Shown here: positions 55,582 to 63,816 of the stretch, piece by piece | Position numbering within the stretch: the stretch's first letter is position 1 | How the letters are laid out: every line of letters begins with the position of its first letter | DNA from: CAVPDA01 sp963702495 | Lineage (GTDB): Bacteria; Pseudomonadota; Gammaproteobacteria; Burkholderiales; Rhodocyclaceae | DNA length: 64,000 nt | Assembly (NCBI GenBank): GCA_963702495.1 | Contig: CAVPDA010000023.1 | Coordinates: 35,987 to 99,986 of the forward strand | Reading direction: 5' to 3' | Translations under genes and position numbers: made by a program | Notes under the pieces: model-generated | What the model saw: only the letters and a program-made list of their open reading frames with translations | Databases searched by the model: none | What the model was told of the DNA's origin: nothing

Positions 55582-57072
55582 ATGAAATCCAGGCTTTTCT
55601 CCATCGCAATCTGTACTGCGGCTCTGTTCTGCGGTGCTCCCGCCGCGACAGCCCAAACCATCAACGCGCTCGAATACTTCCCTCTGGTTCCCGGGGCGGC
55701 TGAGACGTTTTCCGATGGCAGCAGCCTCAATTCCACTGTGGTGAACGGGAGTCCGGTCGCCGCTCACGAAACCGTCTTCGCAACCCCGATTACCGACCCC
55801 TACGGCAATCGGGAGTACTACACCAGTGACGGCAATGGCGTTTCCCTGCATCGTCTGGAAAGCCCGCCAATGTTTGGCGACGATCCTGCGACCACCGATA
55901 CGGTGACGATGTTCCGCTCAAATTCCGGCAGCGGGATCAAGCTGATGAATTCGACGGCAACGATTGGCAGTTCCGTAGTGACCAACACGAATGGTCACGC
56001 CGTCTCGGGTGCGGGATTGAGCCCGTCTTGCGAGAGCTGCCATTCGGCGAGTGGGTTTCCGCAGTTTCGAATGGTGGGAACTGTGACAGTCGAAGGTGTG
56101 GTACCCGTCACCGTTCCGGCTGGCAGTTTCGCGGACGCGCTGCAGTTGCTCCTGAGCTTCGAACTGAGAGATAGGGCGAGCAACACGCTCATCGGCACCC
56201 AGTCCTCGCGCATGTGGCTGGGCAAAGGCGTGGGAAGGATCAAGGAAACGGACCTGACCGACAATTCGACGGTCGATCTCACCTGGTCGAGCGCCCTGCA
56301 GCCTCAGCCGCCGGTGGTGTTCGCCGCCACGCTGCCGACCAGCCGGTCGGTTCAGGTCGGGGTTCCCGCTACGATATTCGCCACCATCATCAACAGCAAC
56401 AGCACTCAAACGGCGACCGGTTGCCGGATCCATCCGTTGTCGAGCATTCCGGCCACCTTCGTCTATCAGACCACCGATCCGGCGACCAACTCCCTGACCG
56501 GAACCCTGAACACGCCGGCGGATATTCCTCCGACGAGGTGGCAGAGCTTCGTCATCGCCCTCACCCCTACCGGAGTGTTCGGCCCGACCGACGTCCGCTT
56601 CGGCTACACCTGCACGAATACGAACGTGGCGCCGATCAACATCGGTCTCGATACGCTGCTGCTGTCCGGGTCTGCGACGCCGGTGCCCGACGTGATTGCC
56701 CTCGCTGCCACACTCAAGAATGACGGGATCGTCGATATTCCCGGCGCGACAGGCACCGGAGCCTTCGCCGTGGCTTCGGCGAACGTCGGAACCGGCGGGA
56801 CCATCACGGTGAGTGCGGACACAGCCGGTACGGTCCTTCCGATCAGCCTTACCCTCTGCCAAACGGACTCCGGTTCGGGGGCCTGCCTTGGGTCCTCAGC
56901 TCCCTCCGTCACTACCACGATCAATGCCGGCGGCACCCCTACCTTCGCCATCTTTGTGAAGGGGAACGGTACGGTGCCTTTCGATCCTACGGCAAATCGC
57001 ATATTCGTCCGCTTCCGGGACGGCAGCAACGTGGTAAGGGGCGCCACCGGCGTGGCGGTCAGGACTAACTGA
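55582..57072 (+). CDS. Exported protein with a CxxCH motif and novel C-terminal module
   Basis: A 496-residue intact paralogue of the preceding gene. The signal peptide ends AATAQ-TINA. Residues 25-240 are the beta-rich domain (EYFPLVPGAAETFSDG, VTVPAGSF, WLGKGVGRIKET). Residues 245-496 are the shared module. Unlike its paralogue, it has an inserted SPSCESCHSAS segment (CxxCH, about residue 150) that could bind one heme. A strong terminator follows 60 bases after the stop. It is the cleanest copy for studying the module. Confidence 0.78.
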   Translation: MKSRLFSIAICTAALFCGAPAATAQTINALEYFPLVPGAAETFSDGSSLNSTVVNGSPVAAHETVFATPITDPYGNREYYTSDGNGVSLHRLESPPMFGDDPATTDTVTMFRSNSGSGIKLMNSTATIGSSVVTNTNGHAVSGAGLSPSCESCHSASGFPQFRMVGTVTVEGVVPVTVPAGSFADALQLLLSFELRDRASNTLIGTQSSRMWLGKGVGRIKETDLTDNSTVDLTWSSALQPQPPVVFAATLPTSRSVQVGVPATIFATIINSNSTQTATGCRIHPLSSIPATFVYQTTDPATNSLTGTLNTPADIPPTRWQSFVIALTPTGVFGPTDVRFGYTCTNTNVAPINIGLDTLLLSGSATPVPDVIALAATLKNDGIVDIPGATGTGAFAVASANVGTGGTITVSADTAGTVLPISLTLCQTDSGSGACLGSSAPSVTTTINAGGTPTFAIFVKGNGTVPFDPTANRIFVRFRDGSNVVRGATGVAVRTN

Positions 57073-57132
57073 TAGGCCGGAAATCGGCAAGAAACAATTC
57101 TGCGCATCGATCGATACGCTGCAGCAGGGAAG

Positions 57133-57163
57133 GAACGGGGTTCGCGCAACCCCGTTCTTTTTT
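57133..57163 (+). terminator. Intrinsic terminator
   Basis: A 10-base perfect stem, GAACGGGGTT / AACCCCGTTC, has a 5-base loop and is followed by six T. It ends the transcript carrying the two module-bearing genes. Confidence 0.92.
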
Positions 57164-57305
57164 CGGGCATCGGATTTTCGTGATTGATGTCCGGGATTAC
57201 GTGGACGGTGTCAGGAAATGGTTAGACGGTGTCCTGTGATTGACCCGTCACGCGCGTTCGTTTATTTTGTAATCGTGTTCCGTGATTGATTTCGGGTAGC
57301 AATTC

Positions 57306-57596
57306 ATGAAGCCATCTCTGGCGCTCGCTTCTCATCGGGAAGCCATCCGTCGCGTGGTGGAGACCCACCGAGCCACGAACCCCCGCGTCTTCGGATCGGT
57401 CGTCCATGGCAACGATACCGAAAGTAGCGACCTCGATATCCTGATCGACCCGACCCCGGATACCACGCTGTTCGATATCGGCGCAATTCGACACGAACTT
57501 CTTCAAATGCTCGGCGTACCGGTGGATGTGCTGACGCCGAAGGCCCTGCCGCAGAAGTTTCGTGACACCGTGCTCGCAGAGGCAGTGCCCCTATGA
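57306..57596 (+). CDS. mntA: MntA-type nucleotidyltransferase antitoxin
   Basis: A 96-residue minimal nucleotidyltransferase. The catalytic block VFGSVVHGNDTESSDLDILID fits the GSxxxGxxxxxSDxDL motif. In characterised MntA-HepT systems this protein AMPylates and silences the HEPN toxin. The toxin gene overlaps its last four bases. The pair sits between a terminator and a truncated transposase, at the right edge of the accessory block. Confidence 0.9.
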   Translation: MKPSLALASHREAIRRVVETHRATNPRVFGSVVHGNDTESSDLDILIDPTPDTTLFDIGAIRHELLQMLGVPVDVLTPKALPQKFRDTVLAEAVPL

Positions 57597-57982
57597 ACCT
57601 CGATCAGCAACGTCTGATCGACTATTTGGGCTACATTCTGGCGGCCATCGAGCGCATCCGCCGGTACGTCGAAAATATCGACGAGGTGGCGTTCCTCCAG
57701 AACGAAATGGCTCAGGACGCTGTGATCCGCAACTTTGAGATCATCGGCGAGGCCAGCCACAACATCGAGGACCACTACCCCGAGTTCGCGGCAGACCACC
57801 CGGAATTGCCCCTGGCGTTTGCCTACCAGATGCGCAACGCCGTAGCGCACGGGTATTTCAAGGTGGACCTGGAAATCGTCTGGAAAACCATTCACAACGA
57901 CCTTCCGGGGCTGTGCGAGCAGGTGCAAGAGGTTCTGGAAGACCTGCCGCAGGAAATCAGTGGCGACGCGCCGAAGGGCTGA
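57593..57982 (+). CDS. hepT: HepT-type HEPN toxin (DUF86)
   Basis: A 129-residue HEPN-fold protein, a probable RNase. The active-site motif RNxxxHxY is present as RNAVAHGY near the C terminus; its final Tyr is the residue AMPylated by the MntA partner in studied systems. The family block FEIIGEASHNIED is intact. It starts 4 bases inside mntA, giving translational coupling. Confidence 0.9.
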   Translation: MNLDQQRLIDYLGYILAAIERIRRYVENIDEVAFLQNEMAQDAVIRNFEIIGEASHNIEDHYPEFAADHPELPLAFAYQMRNAVAHGYFKVDLEIVWKTIHNDLPGLCEQVQEVLEDLPQEISGDAPKG

Positions 57983-58025
57983 ATCCGGCATCCAGCCTAA
58001 TGGCCTGTGGAAGTCGCCCCGGACG

Positions 58026-58433
58026 ATGCCCATCAACATTCTCAACCTCCCGGCCTACAGTGTCACGTCGTTCCAGGAGAACGACCACGGCTACCTTGTC
58101 CGCGCCGAGACGGTGGCCCCGCCCAAGGTCTGCCCCCACTGTCGTTCCGACAGCATTGTCGGCTTCGGCCGGCGCGAGCAGATGGTTAAAGACCTCCCGA
58201 TCCACGGCAAGCGCGTAGGGCTCTACATCGACACCCGGCGCTTCAAGTGCATGCGGTGCAGCCAGGACCAGCACAAGAAGGCCATCTTCTACGAGGCGCT
58301 GCGTGAAATCGACGCGAAGCGGTTGATGACCAAACGTCTGGTGGCTTGCATGGGCAAGCAGGCCATCAATAGGACGCTTTCCGGCATCGCCGAGGAAGTC
58401 GGCTGCACGGAATTCACCGTCCGGGCTGTTTTT
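58026..58433 (+). pseudogene. Truncated ISL3-family transposase
   Basis: The first 136 residues of an ISL3-type transposase remain. They include the N-terminal zinc ribbon (CPHC, then CMRC, about residues 36-78) and the helix-turn-helix region (NRTLSGIAEEVGCTEFTVRAVF). Homology then stops abruptly. The frame continues to 58559 into a GC-rich CCCCTCTCCCGGGGGAGCGG stretch typical of intergenic hairpin repeats. The DDE catalytic domain is missing, so the element is dead. Confidence 0.75.
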
Positions 58434-58646
58434 AGCGTGAAAGTCGCGCCAGCGACTCTCGAAGCGCCCCTCTCCCGGGGGAGCGGGGCTGGGGGTGAGG
58501 GAAACGGTCATGGCGAGGCCTTTCACTATTCGGGGTGGCTGGCATTGAATGACCATTAACGCCGTTTCAATCACACGAATCGGGTGCTCCCTTTTTTCGA
58601 AGGGAAGATCTCGAATCGGGTCGCCTGCGGCCCCTCAGCCGCAGTC

Positions 58647-59897
58647 CTAGCTCAAGCAGCGAGCGACCAGATCCATCGTCCTGCGCGTCGCACCGCGATG
58701 CCTGGCCGCGAAGGCCAGGCCCGCCTCGCCCATCCGCTTCTGCAATCCGGCGTCGGCCAGCAGCCGCGCCGCCTGCGCCAGCATTTCCGGGGCGCTGCCG
58801 ATCCGCATCGCGGCGCCTGCGGCGATCGCCTGTTCCGTCGCTTCGGTGAAATTGAAGGTGTGCGGGCCGACCAGCACCGGCTTGCCGACGGCGCAGGCTT
58901 CGATCAGGTTCTGCCCCCCCAGCGACAGCAGGCTGCCCCCGACGAAGGCCACGTCGCACGCCGTGTAGTAGGCATACATCTCGCCCATGGAGTCGCCCAG
59001 AAAAATCCTGCTCTCCGCCGCCACGGGGACGTTCGCGCTGCGCCTTTGCATGGGAAAGCCGCGGTTCGTGATCAGCCGCGCCACTTCCTCGAAGCGCTGG
59101 GGATGGCGCGGAACGATCACCAGCAGGACCTTGTCGGGGAGCCGACCGGGAAGCGCGTCCAGGATCAGCGCTTCCTCGCCGTCGCGGGTGCTGGCGCAGA
59201 GCAGCACCGGCCGCTCCCCGATCCGTCGCCGCAGGGCATGGCCGGCTTCGATCTGCGGTTGCGGAGGCACAAGGTCGAACTTCATGTTCCCCAGCGTCGC
59301 CACTTCCTTCGCGCCGAGGCTGCGCAGGCGCTCGGTATCCGCTTCGGTCTGGGCGGCGATCATGGTCAGGGACTCCAGCGCTTCGCGCGTCAGCCGGGGC
59401 AACCGCGCGTAGCCGCGAGCGGACTTTTCCGACAGCCGGGCGTTCACCAGCAGGAGCGGGATTCCCGCCGCCTTGCAGCCGGCGACGAGATTGGGCCACA
59501 ACTCGGTTTCCAGGATGAGGCCGATGCGCGGCCGGAAGTGCCGCAGGAATCGCCTGACGGCGAACGGGTAATCGTAGGGCAGATAGCAGCGCTGCACGCG
59601 TTCGCCGAACAGTTCCCCGGACGTGGCGCGGCCGGTGGGCGTCATGTGCGTCAGCACGATTTCGTGATCCGGATAGCGCTCCAGCAACTGCGCCACCAGA
59701 GGCTGGGCGGCGCGGGTCTCGCCCACCGACACCGCGTGCAGCCAGATCACCGGGCGCTGGGCGACGAAGGGATAGGATCCGAAGCGCTCGCCGACGTGGT
59801 TCGCATACTCGGGCTGACGGCGTGCTCGCAGGGCGAGACGAAGCAGGATGAAAGGCAGGAGTAGAAGCAGCGCCAGGCTGTAGGCGAAGCGCGCCAT
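58647..59897 (-). CDS. waaA: 3-deoxy-D-manno-octulosonic acid (Kdo) transferase
   Basis: Adds Kdo to lipid A at the inner membrane. The 416-residue GT30 enzyme has an N-terminal membrane anchor, followed by WLHAVSVGE, LTHMTPTGR, the conserved LILETELWPN and, near the C terminus, GGSLLSLGGQNLIEA. Its ATG overlaps the waaC stop (TGATG), so the two are translationally coupled. Length and motifs are normal. Confidence 0.95.
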   Translation of the reverse strand: MARFAYSLALLLLLPFILLRLALRARRQPEYANHVGERFGSYPFVAQRPVIWLHAVSVGETRAAQPLVAQLLERYPDHEIVLTHMTPTGRATSGELFGERVQRCYLPYDYPFAVRRFLRHFRPRIGLILETELWPNLVAGCKAAGIPLLLVNARLSEKSARGYARLPRLTREALESLTMIAAQTEADTERLRSLGAKEVATLGNMKFDLVPPQPQIEAGHALRRRIGERPVLLCASTRDGEEALILDALPGRLPDKVLLVIVPRHPQRFEEVARLITNRGFPMQRRSANVPVAAESRIFLGDSMGEMYAYYTACDVAFVGGSLLSLGGQNLIEACAVGKPVLVGPHTFNFTEATEQAIAAGAAMRIGSAPEMLAQAARLLADAGLQKRMGEAGLAFAARHRGATRRTMDLVARCLS

Positions 59898-60853
59898 CAC
59901 GGCAGCAGCGTGTTTACAGCCGCGATGACCTCCTCCGGCGAAGGGGGCGTGCCGATCTGGCCGAGGTTGATGGCGCGCTCGTCGCGGAACACCCCGGTGA
60001 ACTGGGGGCTGGAACCGCTGAAGATGGCGATTACCGGTCTGCCGAGGGCGGTGGCGAGATGGGTGATCCCGGTGTCGACGCCGACGACGACGCGCGCGCC
60101 GGCCAGCAGTTCGGCGATTCCGCGGACCGGGAGCGGGGGCGCCGCGATCGCGCGCCGCATGTTCTGGCACAGGCGCCGCGCGCGGCCGCGTTCCTCGTCG
60201 CTGCCTGCGGGCAGCACGCACGCAAGTCCGCGATTGGACAGTTCCGCCGCCAGGGCGAGCCAATGGGTGTCGGGCCAGAGCTTGTCGTCGCGGCTGGTGG
60301 CGGTAAGGAGCACCGCGTAATCCTCGGCGGGTAGCCAGTCGGCCACGAGCGGCGGAGCGCCGATGCCGTAGTCGAGCGGTGTGTCGGGCGGGTAGTCGAG
60401 GGCCGCCGCGGCGAGCCAGCGGTTACGTTCCACCGCATGCACGTTCCTGGGAATCGTGAAGGTGGCGTCGTAGAACCGCGCCGCCAGCGGCTCGCGCGCC
60501 GCCTTGGCGGAGTAGCCGCAATGCCTGCCGTGCGCGATGCGCGCCACCAGGGCGCTCTTGATCAGCCCCTGGGTGTCGATCACATGGTCGTAGCGGTTGT
60601 CGCGCAAAGCGTGCTTGAAGGCGTTGATTTCCCGCCAGGTTTGCGGCGACAGCAGATCGCGTCGCCAGCGCCGTACCGCGACTGCCACGACGGTTCGGAC
60701 GGAGGGATGCAGGCGCGGAATGTCGGCGAACCCTTCCTCCACCACCCAATCCACCGTGGAACCGGGCAGCTTGCGCGCGATGTCGGTGACCACCGGCAGG
60801 TTGTGCACGACATCGCCCAGCGAGGAGGTCTTGACCAGCAGGATTGATGTCAT
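59897..60853 (-). CDS. waaC: LPS heptosyltransferase I
   Basis: Transfers the first L-glycero-D-manno-heptose to Kdo2-lipid A. The 318-residue GT9 enzyme opens with ILLVKTSSLGDVVHNLP. The donor-site motif is GVDTGITHLATALGRPVIAIFSGSSP, and VVEEGFADI and DTQGLIKSALVAR are also typical. It is the first gene of the waaC-waaA pair. Confidence 0.94.
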   Translation of the reverse strand: MTSILLVKTSSLGDVVHNLPVVTDIARKLPGSTVDWVVEEGFADIPRLHPSVRTVVAVAVRRWRRDLLSPQTWREINAFKHALRDNRYDHVIDTQGLIKSALVARIAHGRHCGYSAKAAREPLAARFYDATFTIPRNVHAVERNRWLAAAALDYPPDTPLDYGIGAPPLVADWLPAEDYAVLLTATSRDDKLWPDTHWLALAAELSNRGLACVLPAGSDEERGRARRLCQNMRRAIAAPPLPVRGIAELLAGARVVVGVDTGITHLATALGRPVIAIFSGSSPQFTGVFRDERAINLGQIGTPPSPEEVIAAVNTLLP

Positions 60854-61000
60854 CGGCGACAGGCGATGGTGCAGCGCAAAGAGCGCAATTATTCACGCGT
60901 CTGCCGGCGGCCGCAAATCACCGCCCTGCCCGCCGCGATTGCGGCACCCCGGCGGCTCACGTAGAACTCGGTGGGATGCGTACTTACCTGAGACCATCCC

Positions 61001-61053
61001 GTAGGGCGCGCCGTGCGCGCCAATCAACGCCCGGCGCGCACGGCGCGCCCTAC
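61001..61053. repeat. Palindromic GTAGGGCGCGCC repeat, copy 3
   Basis: Arms of 21 bases, the same as the copy at 13602-13655, flank an 11-base loop. It lies just upstream of the WaaE-like gene. Confidence 0.8.
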
Positions 61054-61117
61054 GAAATACGATGCCTTCAAGGCGGAATGACGATTCCGGCGCGCCGCGC
61101 CCTGTTCGGACATTCGG

Positions 61118-61912
61118 ATGCAATTGCCCCGTAATCAAGCTGCGCAGCCCGGGAGGCAGCCCCTGTCCGCGGTCATCATCACGCTGAATTGCGCGGCGCA
61201 GCTGCCGGCTTGCCTCGACAGCGTCGCCTTCGCGGACGAGATCCTCGTGGTGGATTCCGGCAGCAGCGACGGCACCGTCGAACTCGCGCGCAGCCGCGGC
61301 GCCCGGGTCGTGCATCAGGACTGGCTGGGATTCGGGCCGCAGAAGCAGTTCGCCGCCGAGCAGGCCAGCCACGACTGGGTGCTGAGCATCGACAGCGACG
61401 AGCGGGTTACGCCGGCGCTGCGCGCCAGCATGGAGAAGGCCTTGCAGGCGCCCCAGTTCCGCGCCTATCAGTTCGCGCGCTGCAACCGCTTCATGGGCCG
61501 CTACCTGCGCCACGGCGAGGGATATCCGGACTGGAGCCTGCGCCTGTTCGACCGCCGCCATGCGCGCTGGTCGGACGATACGGTGCACGAGCGCGTGATC
61601 AACCTGGGTCCGGCCGACCGCCTCGAAGGCGATCTGCTCCACGAATCGGCGGAGTCCCTCGAATCCTACCTCGCCAAGCAGAACCGCTATACCACCCTGG
61701 CGGCGCAGGCGATGCTGGCGGAAGGACGCGAGGCCTCCGCCGCACGCATGCTGCTGAGCCCGGTGATGCGCTTCATCAAGATGTATCTCCTGCGGCGCGG
61801 ATTCCTCGACGGCGTGCCGGGACTGGTTCACGTCGCGATCGGCTGTTTCAACAGCTTCACCAAGTACGCCAAACTGCGCGAGTTCCGACTGGCTTCCGGG
61901 GGAAAGGGATGA
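61118..61912 (+). CDS. WaaE/KdtX-like LPS core glycosyltransferase
   Basis: A 264-residue GT2 enzyme. It shows SAVIITLNCAAQLPACL, EILVVDSGSSDGT, QDWLGFGPQKQFA and the DxD-type SIDSDERVTPAL. The C terminus has RFIKMYLLRRGFLDG, a membrane-associated helix typical of the WaaE/KdtX group, which adds a glucose or heptose to the inner LPS core. It is divergent from waaC and flanked on both sides by the same palindromic repeat. Confidence 0.87.
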   Translation: MQLPRNQAAQPGRQPLSAVIITLNCAAQLPACLDSVAFADEILVVDSGSSDGTVELARSRGARVVHQDWLGFGPQKQFAAEQASHDWVLSIDSDERVTPALRASMEKALQAPQFRAYQFARCNRFMGRYLRHGEGYPDWSLRLFDRRHARWSDDTVHERVINLGPADRLEGDLLHESAESLESYLAKQNRYTTLAAQAMLAEGREASAARMLLSPVMRFIKMYLLRRGFLDGVPGLVHVAIGCFNSFTKYAKLREFRLASGGKG

Positions 61913-61952
61913 GCCACCACGACAACGCCGGCCACCGATGCGTTCGGTTACC

Positions 61953-62005
61953 GTAGGGCGCGCCGTGCGCGCCGTCCCACGAACGGCGGGCGCGGCCCGC
62001 CCTAC
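61953..62005. repeat. Palindromic GTAGGGCGCGCC repeat, copy 4
   Basis: The left arm is GTAGGGCGCGCCGTGCGC, as in copies 2 and 3. The right arm (GGCGGGCGCGGCCCGCCCTAC) is diverged. It lies downstream of the WaaE-like gene. Confidence 0.7.
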
Positions 62006-62073
62006 GGATTGCACCTGCAGGGCGGCACCGGCACGGTGCAGCGGGTAATCTTCACAGGCGTCGAGGCAACAGG

Positions 62074-62415
62074 ATGAACCGCCAGGACATTGCCACCCGG
62101 CTGGCCGCCTTGCGCCAATCCGGCAGAGTTCGGCTCGACGACGAGGAATGCGCGGCTCTCGCCCATGCGCTCGACAACGTGCCGGCGAGCGAAATTGCTC
62201 TTTTCGGCTCGCGGGTCGAACCGGACCGGCGCGGCGGAGACATCGACGTGCTGCTCCTCACCGAAGCACCGGCCTTCGAGACCGCGCAGGCGGTCGCCGT
62301 CCGCTTTTTCTCGCGCTGCGAGGAGAAGATCGACGTGGTGGTTGTCCACCCCGGCGCCATCACACCGGAACAGCAGGACTTCCTGAGCCGCATCCACAAG
62401 ATCGGACTCGCATGA
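62074..62415 (+). CDS. MNT-type nucleotidyltransferase antitoxin
   Basis: A 113-residue minimal nucleotidyltransferase with the catalytic block ALFGSRVEPDRRGGDIDVLLL (GSxxxPxxxGGDxD). It overlaps the following HEPN gene by 4 bases, like the pair at 57306. It probably modifies its partner by adding AMP. Confidence 0.87.
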   Translation: MNRQDIATRLAALRQSGRVRLDDEECAALAHALDNVPASEIALFGSRVEPDRRGGDIDVLLLTEAPAFETAQAVAVRFFSRCEEKIDVVVVHPGAITPEQQDFLSRIHKIGLA

Positions 62416-62852
62416 GCGTCGAACCGCTGCTGCTGGGATCGCGGGACAAATTGTTCGCGGCGTTGGAGTTGCTTTTCGCCTCCGCGGACGCCTACTCGGG
62501 CTTCGATCCGGCGATCCCCTATACGCCCAAGGAGCGTGAGCCCTTCGACGCCCTGTGCGACCGCTACCTGCGGAGCTTCGAATCCAGTCTCAAGTTCTTT
62601 CGCACCTGGGAGCGTGTGCGCGAGGCTGCGCCCTCGGATACGTTTCGCGACCTGCTGCTTCGGATGGAAAAGCTGGGGTTCATCTCCAGCGCGGCAACCT
62701 GGCTGACGATGCGCGACCTGCGAAACCGCATCGCCCACGAATACCTGCCCGAAGAACTGCAGAAAATCTACTCTGCCATCGTCGGCACGGCTACGCCGGA
62801 GATGCGCCGACTCGCGGCGCGGGTTTCGGCGTCGCTGGCGGCGGCGGAATAG
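62412..62852 (+). CDS. HEPN-domain toxin partner
   Basis: A 146-residue helical protein with the HEPN motif RNRIAHEY (RNxxxHxY) in RDLRNRIAHEYLPEE. It resembles the HI0074/HepT-like proteins that pair with MNT nucleotidyltransferases. The N-terminal helices (KLFAALELLFASADAY, SSLKFFRTWERV) are typical of the substrate-binding HEPN group. A toxin role is inferred from the pairing and the intact motif. Confidence 0.82.
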   Translation: MSVEPLLLGSRDKLFAALELLFASADAYSGFDPAIPYTPKEREPFDALCDRYLRSFESSLKFFRTWERVREAAPSDTFRDLLLRMEKLGFISSAATWLTMRDLRNRIAHEYLPEELQKIYSAIVGTATPEMRRLAARVSASLAAAE

Positions 62853-63109
62853 GGGGATGGTCGGTTCGGGCCGCAAGGCGGCGGAACCGCCGCGCCGTGG
62901 TGCAGCATGGAGCGCCGGCATCTGCCGCCGGGATGCAAGACGCAAACTTGCCCGCACAAGTAGAATAGGGGGTCGGGATTCGGAGCACCCGCAAAGACCT
63001 GTTCCCTGCCGAATCCCTTTCGTCACGCGACGAAGGCGGGCTGCTTCGATCGTGCGCATCGTTGGCGTTTCGATCCACTGTACAGGGTGACCATGAACGG
63101 ACCCAGGCG

Positions 63110-63337
63110 ATGAAGATTGTTGGCAGGCGCGAGGACAGGCCGATCGAGTTTCACGCGTCGGGAGACCTGCTGGCAGCGGGTGCGCGCTGGAACGAGGGCA
63201 TGGGGCAGTTACCCGCCGGACGGGCGGCGTGCATCCCGCGGGGCATCTACCGCTTCAAGACCCATGAAGACGCCACGGCACATTGGCTGGATTGCGTCGC
63301 GGCGCGTATGGCCGAGATTGCGGATTCGCGGGCTTGA
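63110..63337 (+). CDS. Small protein, probable first gene of a nucleotidyltransferase module
   Basis: A 75-residue protein of no known family. It reads MKIVGRREDRPIEFH, then a glycine-rich middle and KTHEDATAHWLDC near the C terminus. Its TGA overlaps the TTG start of the next gene (TTGA), so the two are coupled. The layout is like a small antitoxin followed by an effector. An alternative, weaker start lies upstream at 63062. Confidence 0.6.
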   Translation: MKIVGRREDRPIEFHASGDLLAAGARWNEGMGQLPAGRAACIPRGIYRFKTHEDATAHWLDCVAARMAEIADSRA

Positions 63338-63816
63338 GCCAGTCGTATCCCAGACGTGCGACGCTGGAAGACCTGAAGCGCCTCGCAGGCAGGCTTGACG
63401 AGGCTGGAGTGGAATACTTGCTCGTCGGCGCCTTTGCGCTTTACGCGCACGGATACCTTCGCGCCACGGAGGACATTGACCTCTTGGTGCCGATGGGCCG
63501 GGACACCGGCGAGAAGATGAAGAGCGCACTGCTGGCGGTGCCCGAGAACTCGGCTTCGGAACTGGATCCGGCCTGGTTCGAGGAAGCTGAGAACATTCGC
63601 GTCGCCGGTGACATCGTGGTTAACATCCTGTTTTCCGCCGGCGGAGAAACATGGGAATCGCTGGTTCGCTATGCCGAGACGGTCGATCTCGACGGGGTTC
63701 CTGTCAGGACCGTAAGCCTTGAAGGACTACTGAAGACAAAGCAGACCACCCGTGAAAAGGATGTAGCCGATCGAATCGTGCTCGAGCGCGCTCTTGCGCA
63801 GATGCGCAAGCGATAG
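63334..63816 (+). CDS. AbiEii/DUF6036-like nucleotidyltransferase
   Basis: A 160-residue protein of the nucleotidyltransferase fold. It has GVEYLLVGAFALYAHGYLRATEDIDLLV, with the catalytic D-x-D in DIDLL, followed by an ILFSAGGETWESL block and a C-terminal KTKQTTREKDVAD helix. This is the pattern of AbiEii-like and DUF6036 proteins, which act as toxins or modifying enzymes in two-gene systems. The start is a TTG overlapping the previous stop. Confidence 0.78.
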   Translation: MSQSYPRRATLEDLKRLAGRLDEAGVEYLLVGAFALYAHGYLRATEDIDLLVPMGRDTGEKMKSALLAVPENSASELDPAWFEEAENIRVAGDIVVNILFSAGGETWESLVRYAETVDLDGVPVRTVSLEGLLKTKQTTREKDVADRIVLERALAQMRKR

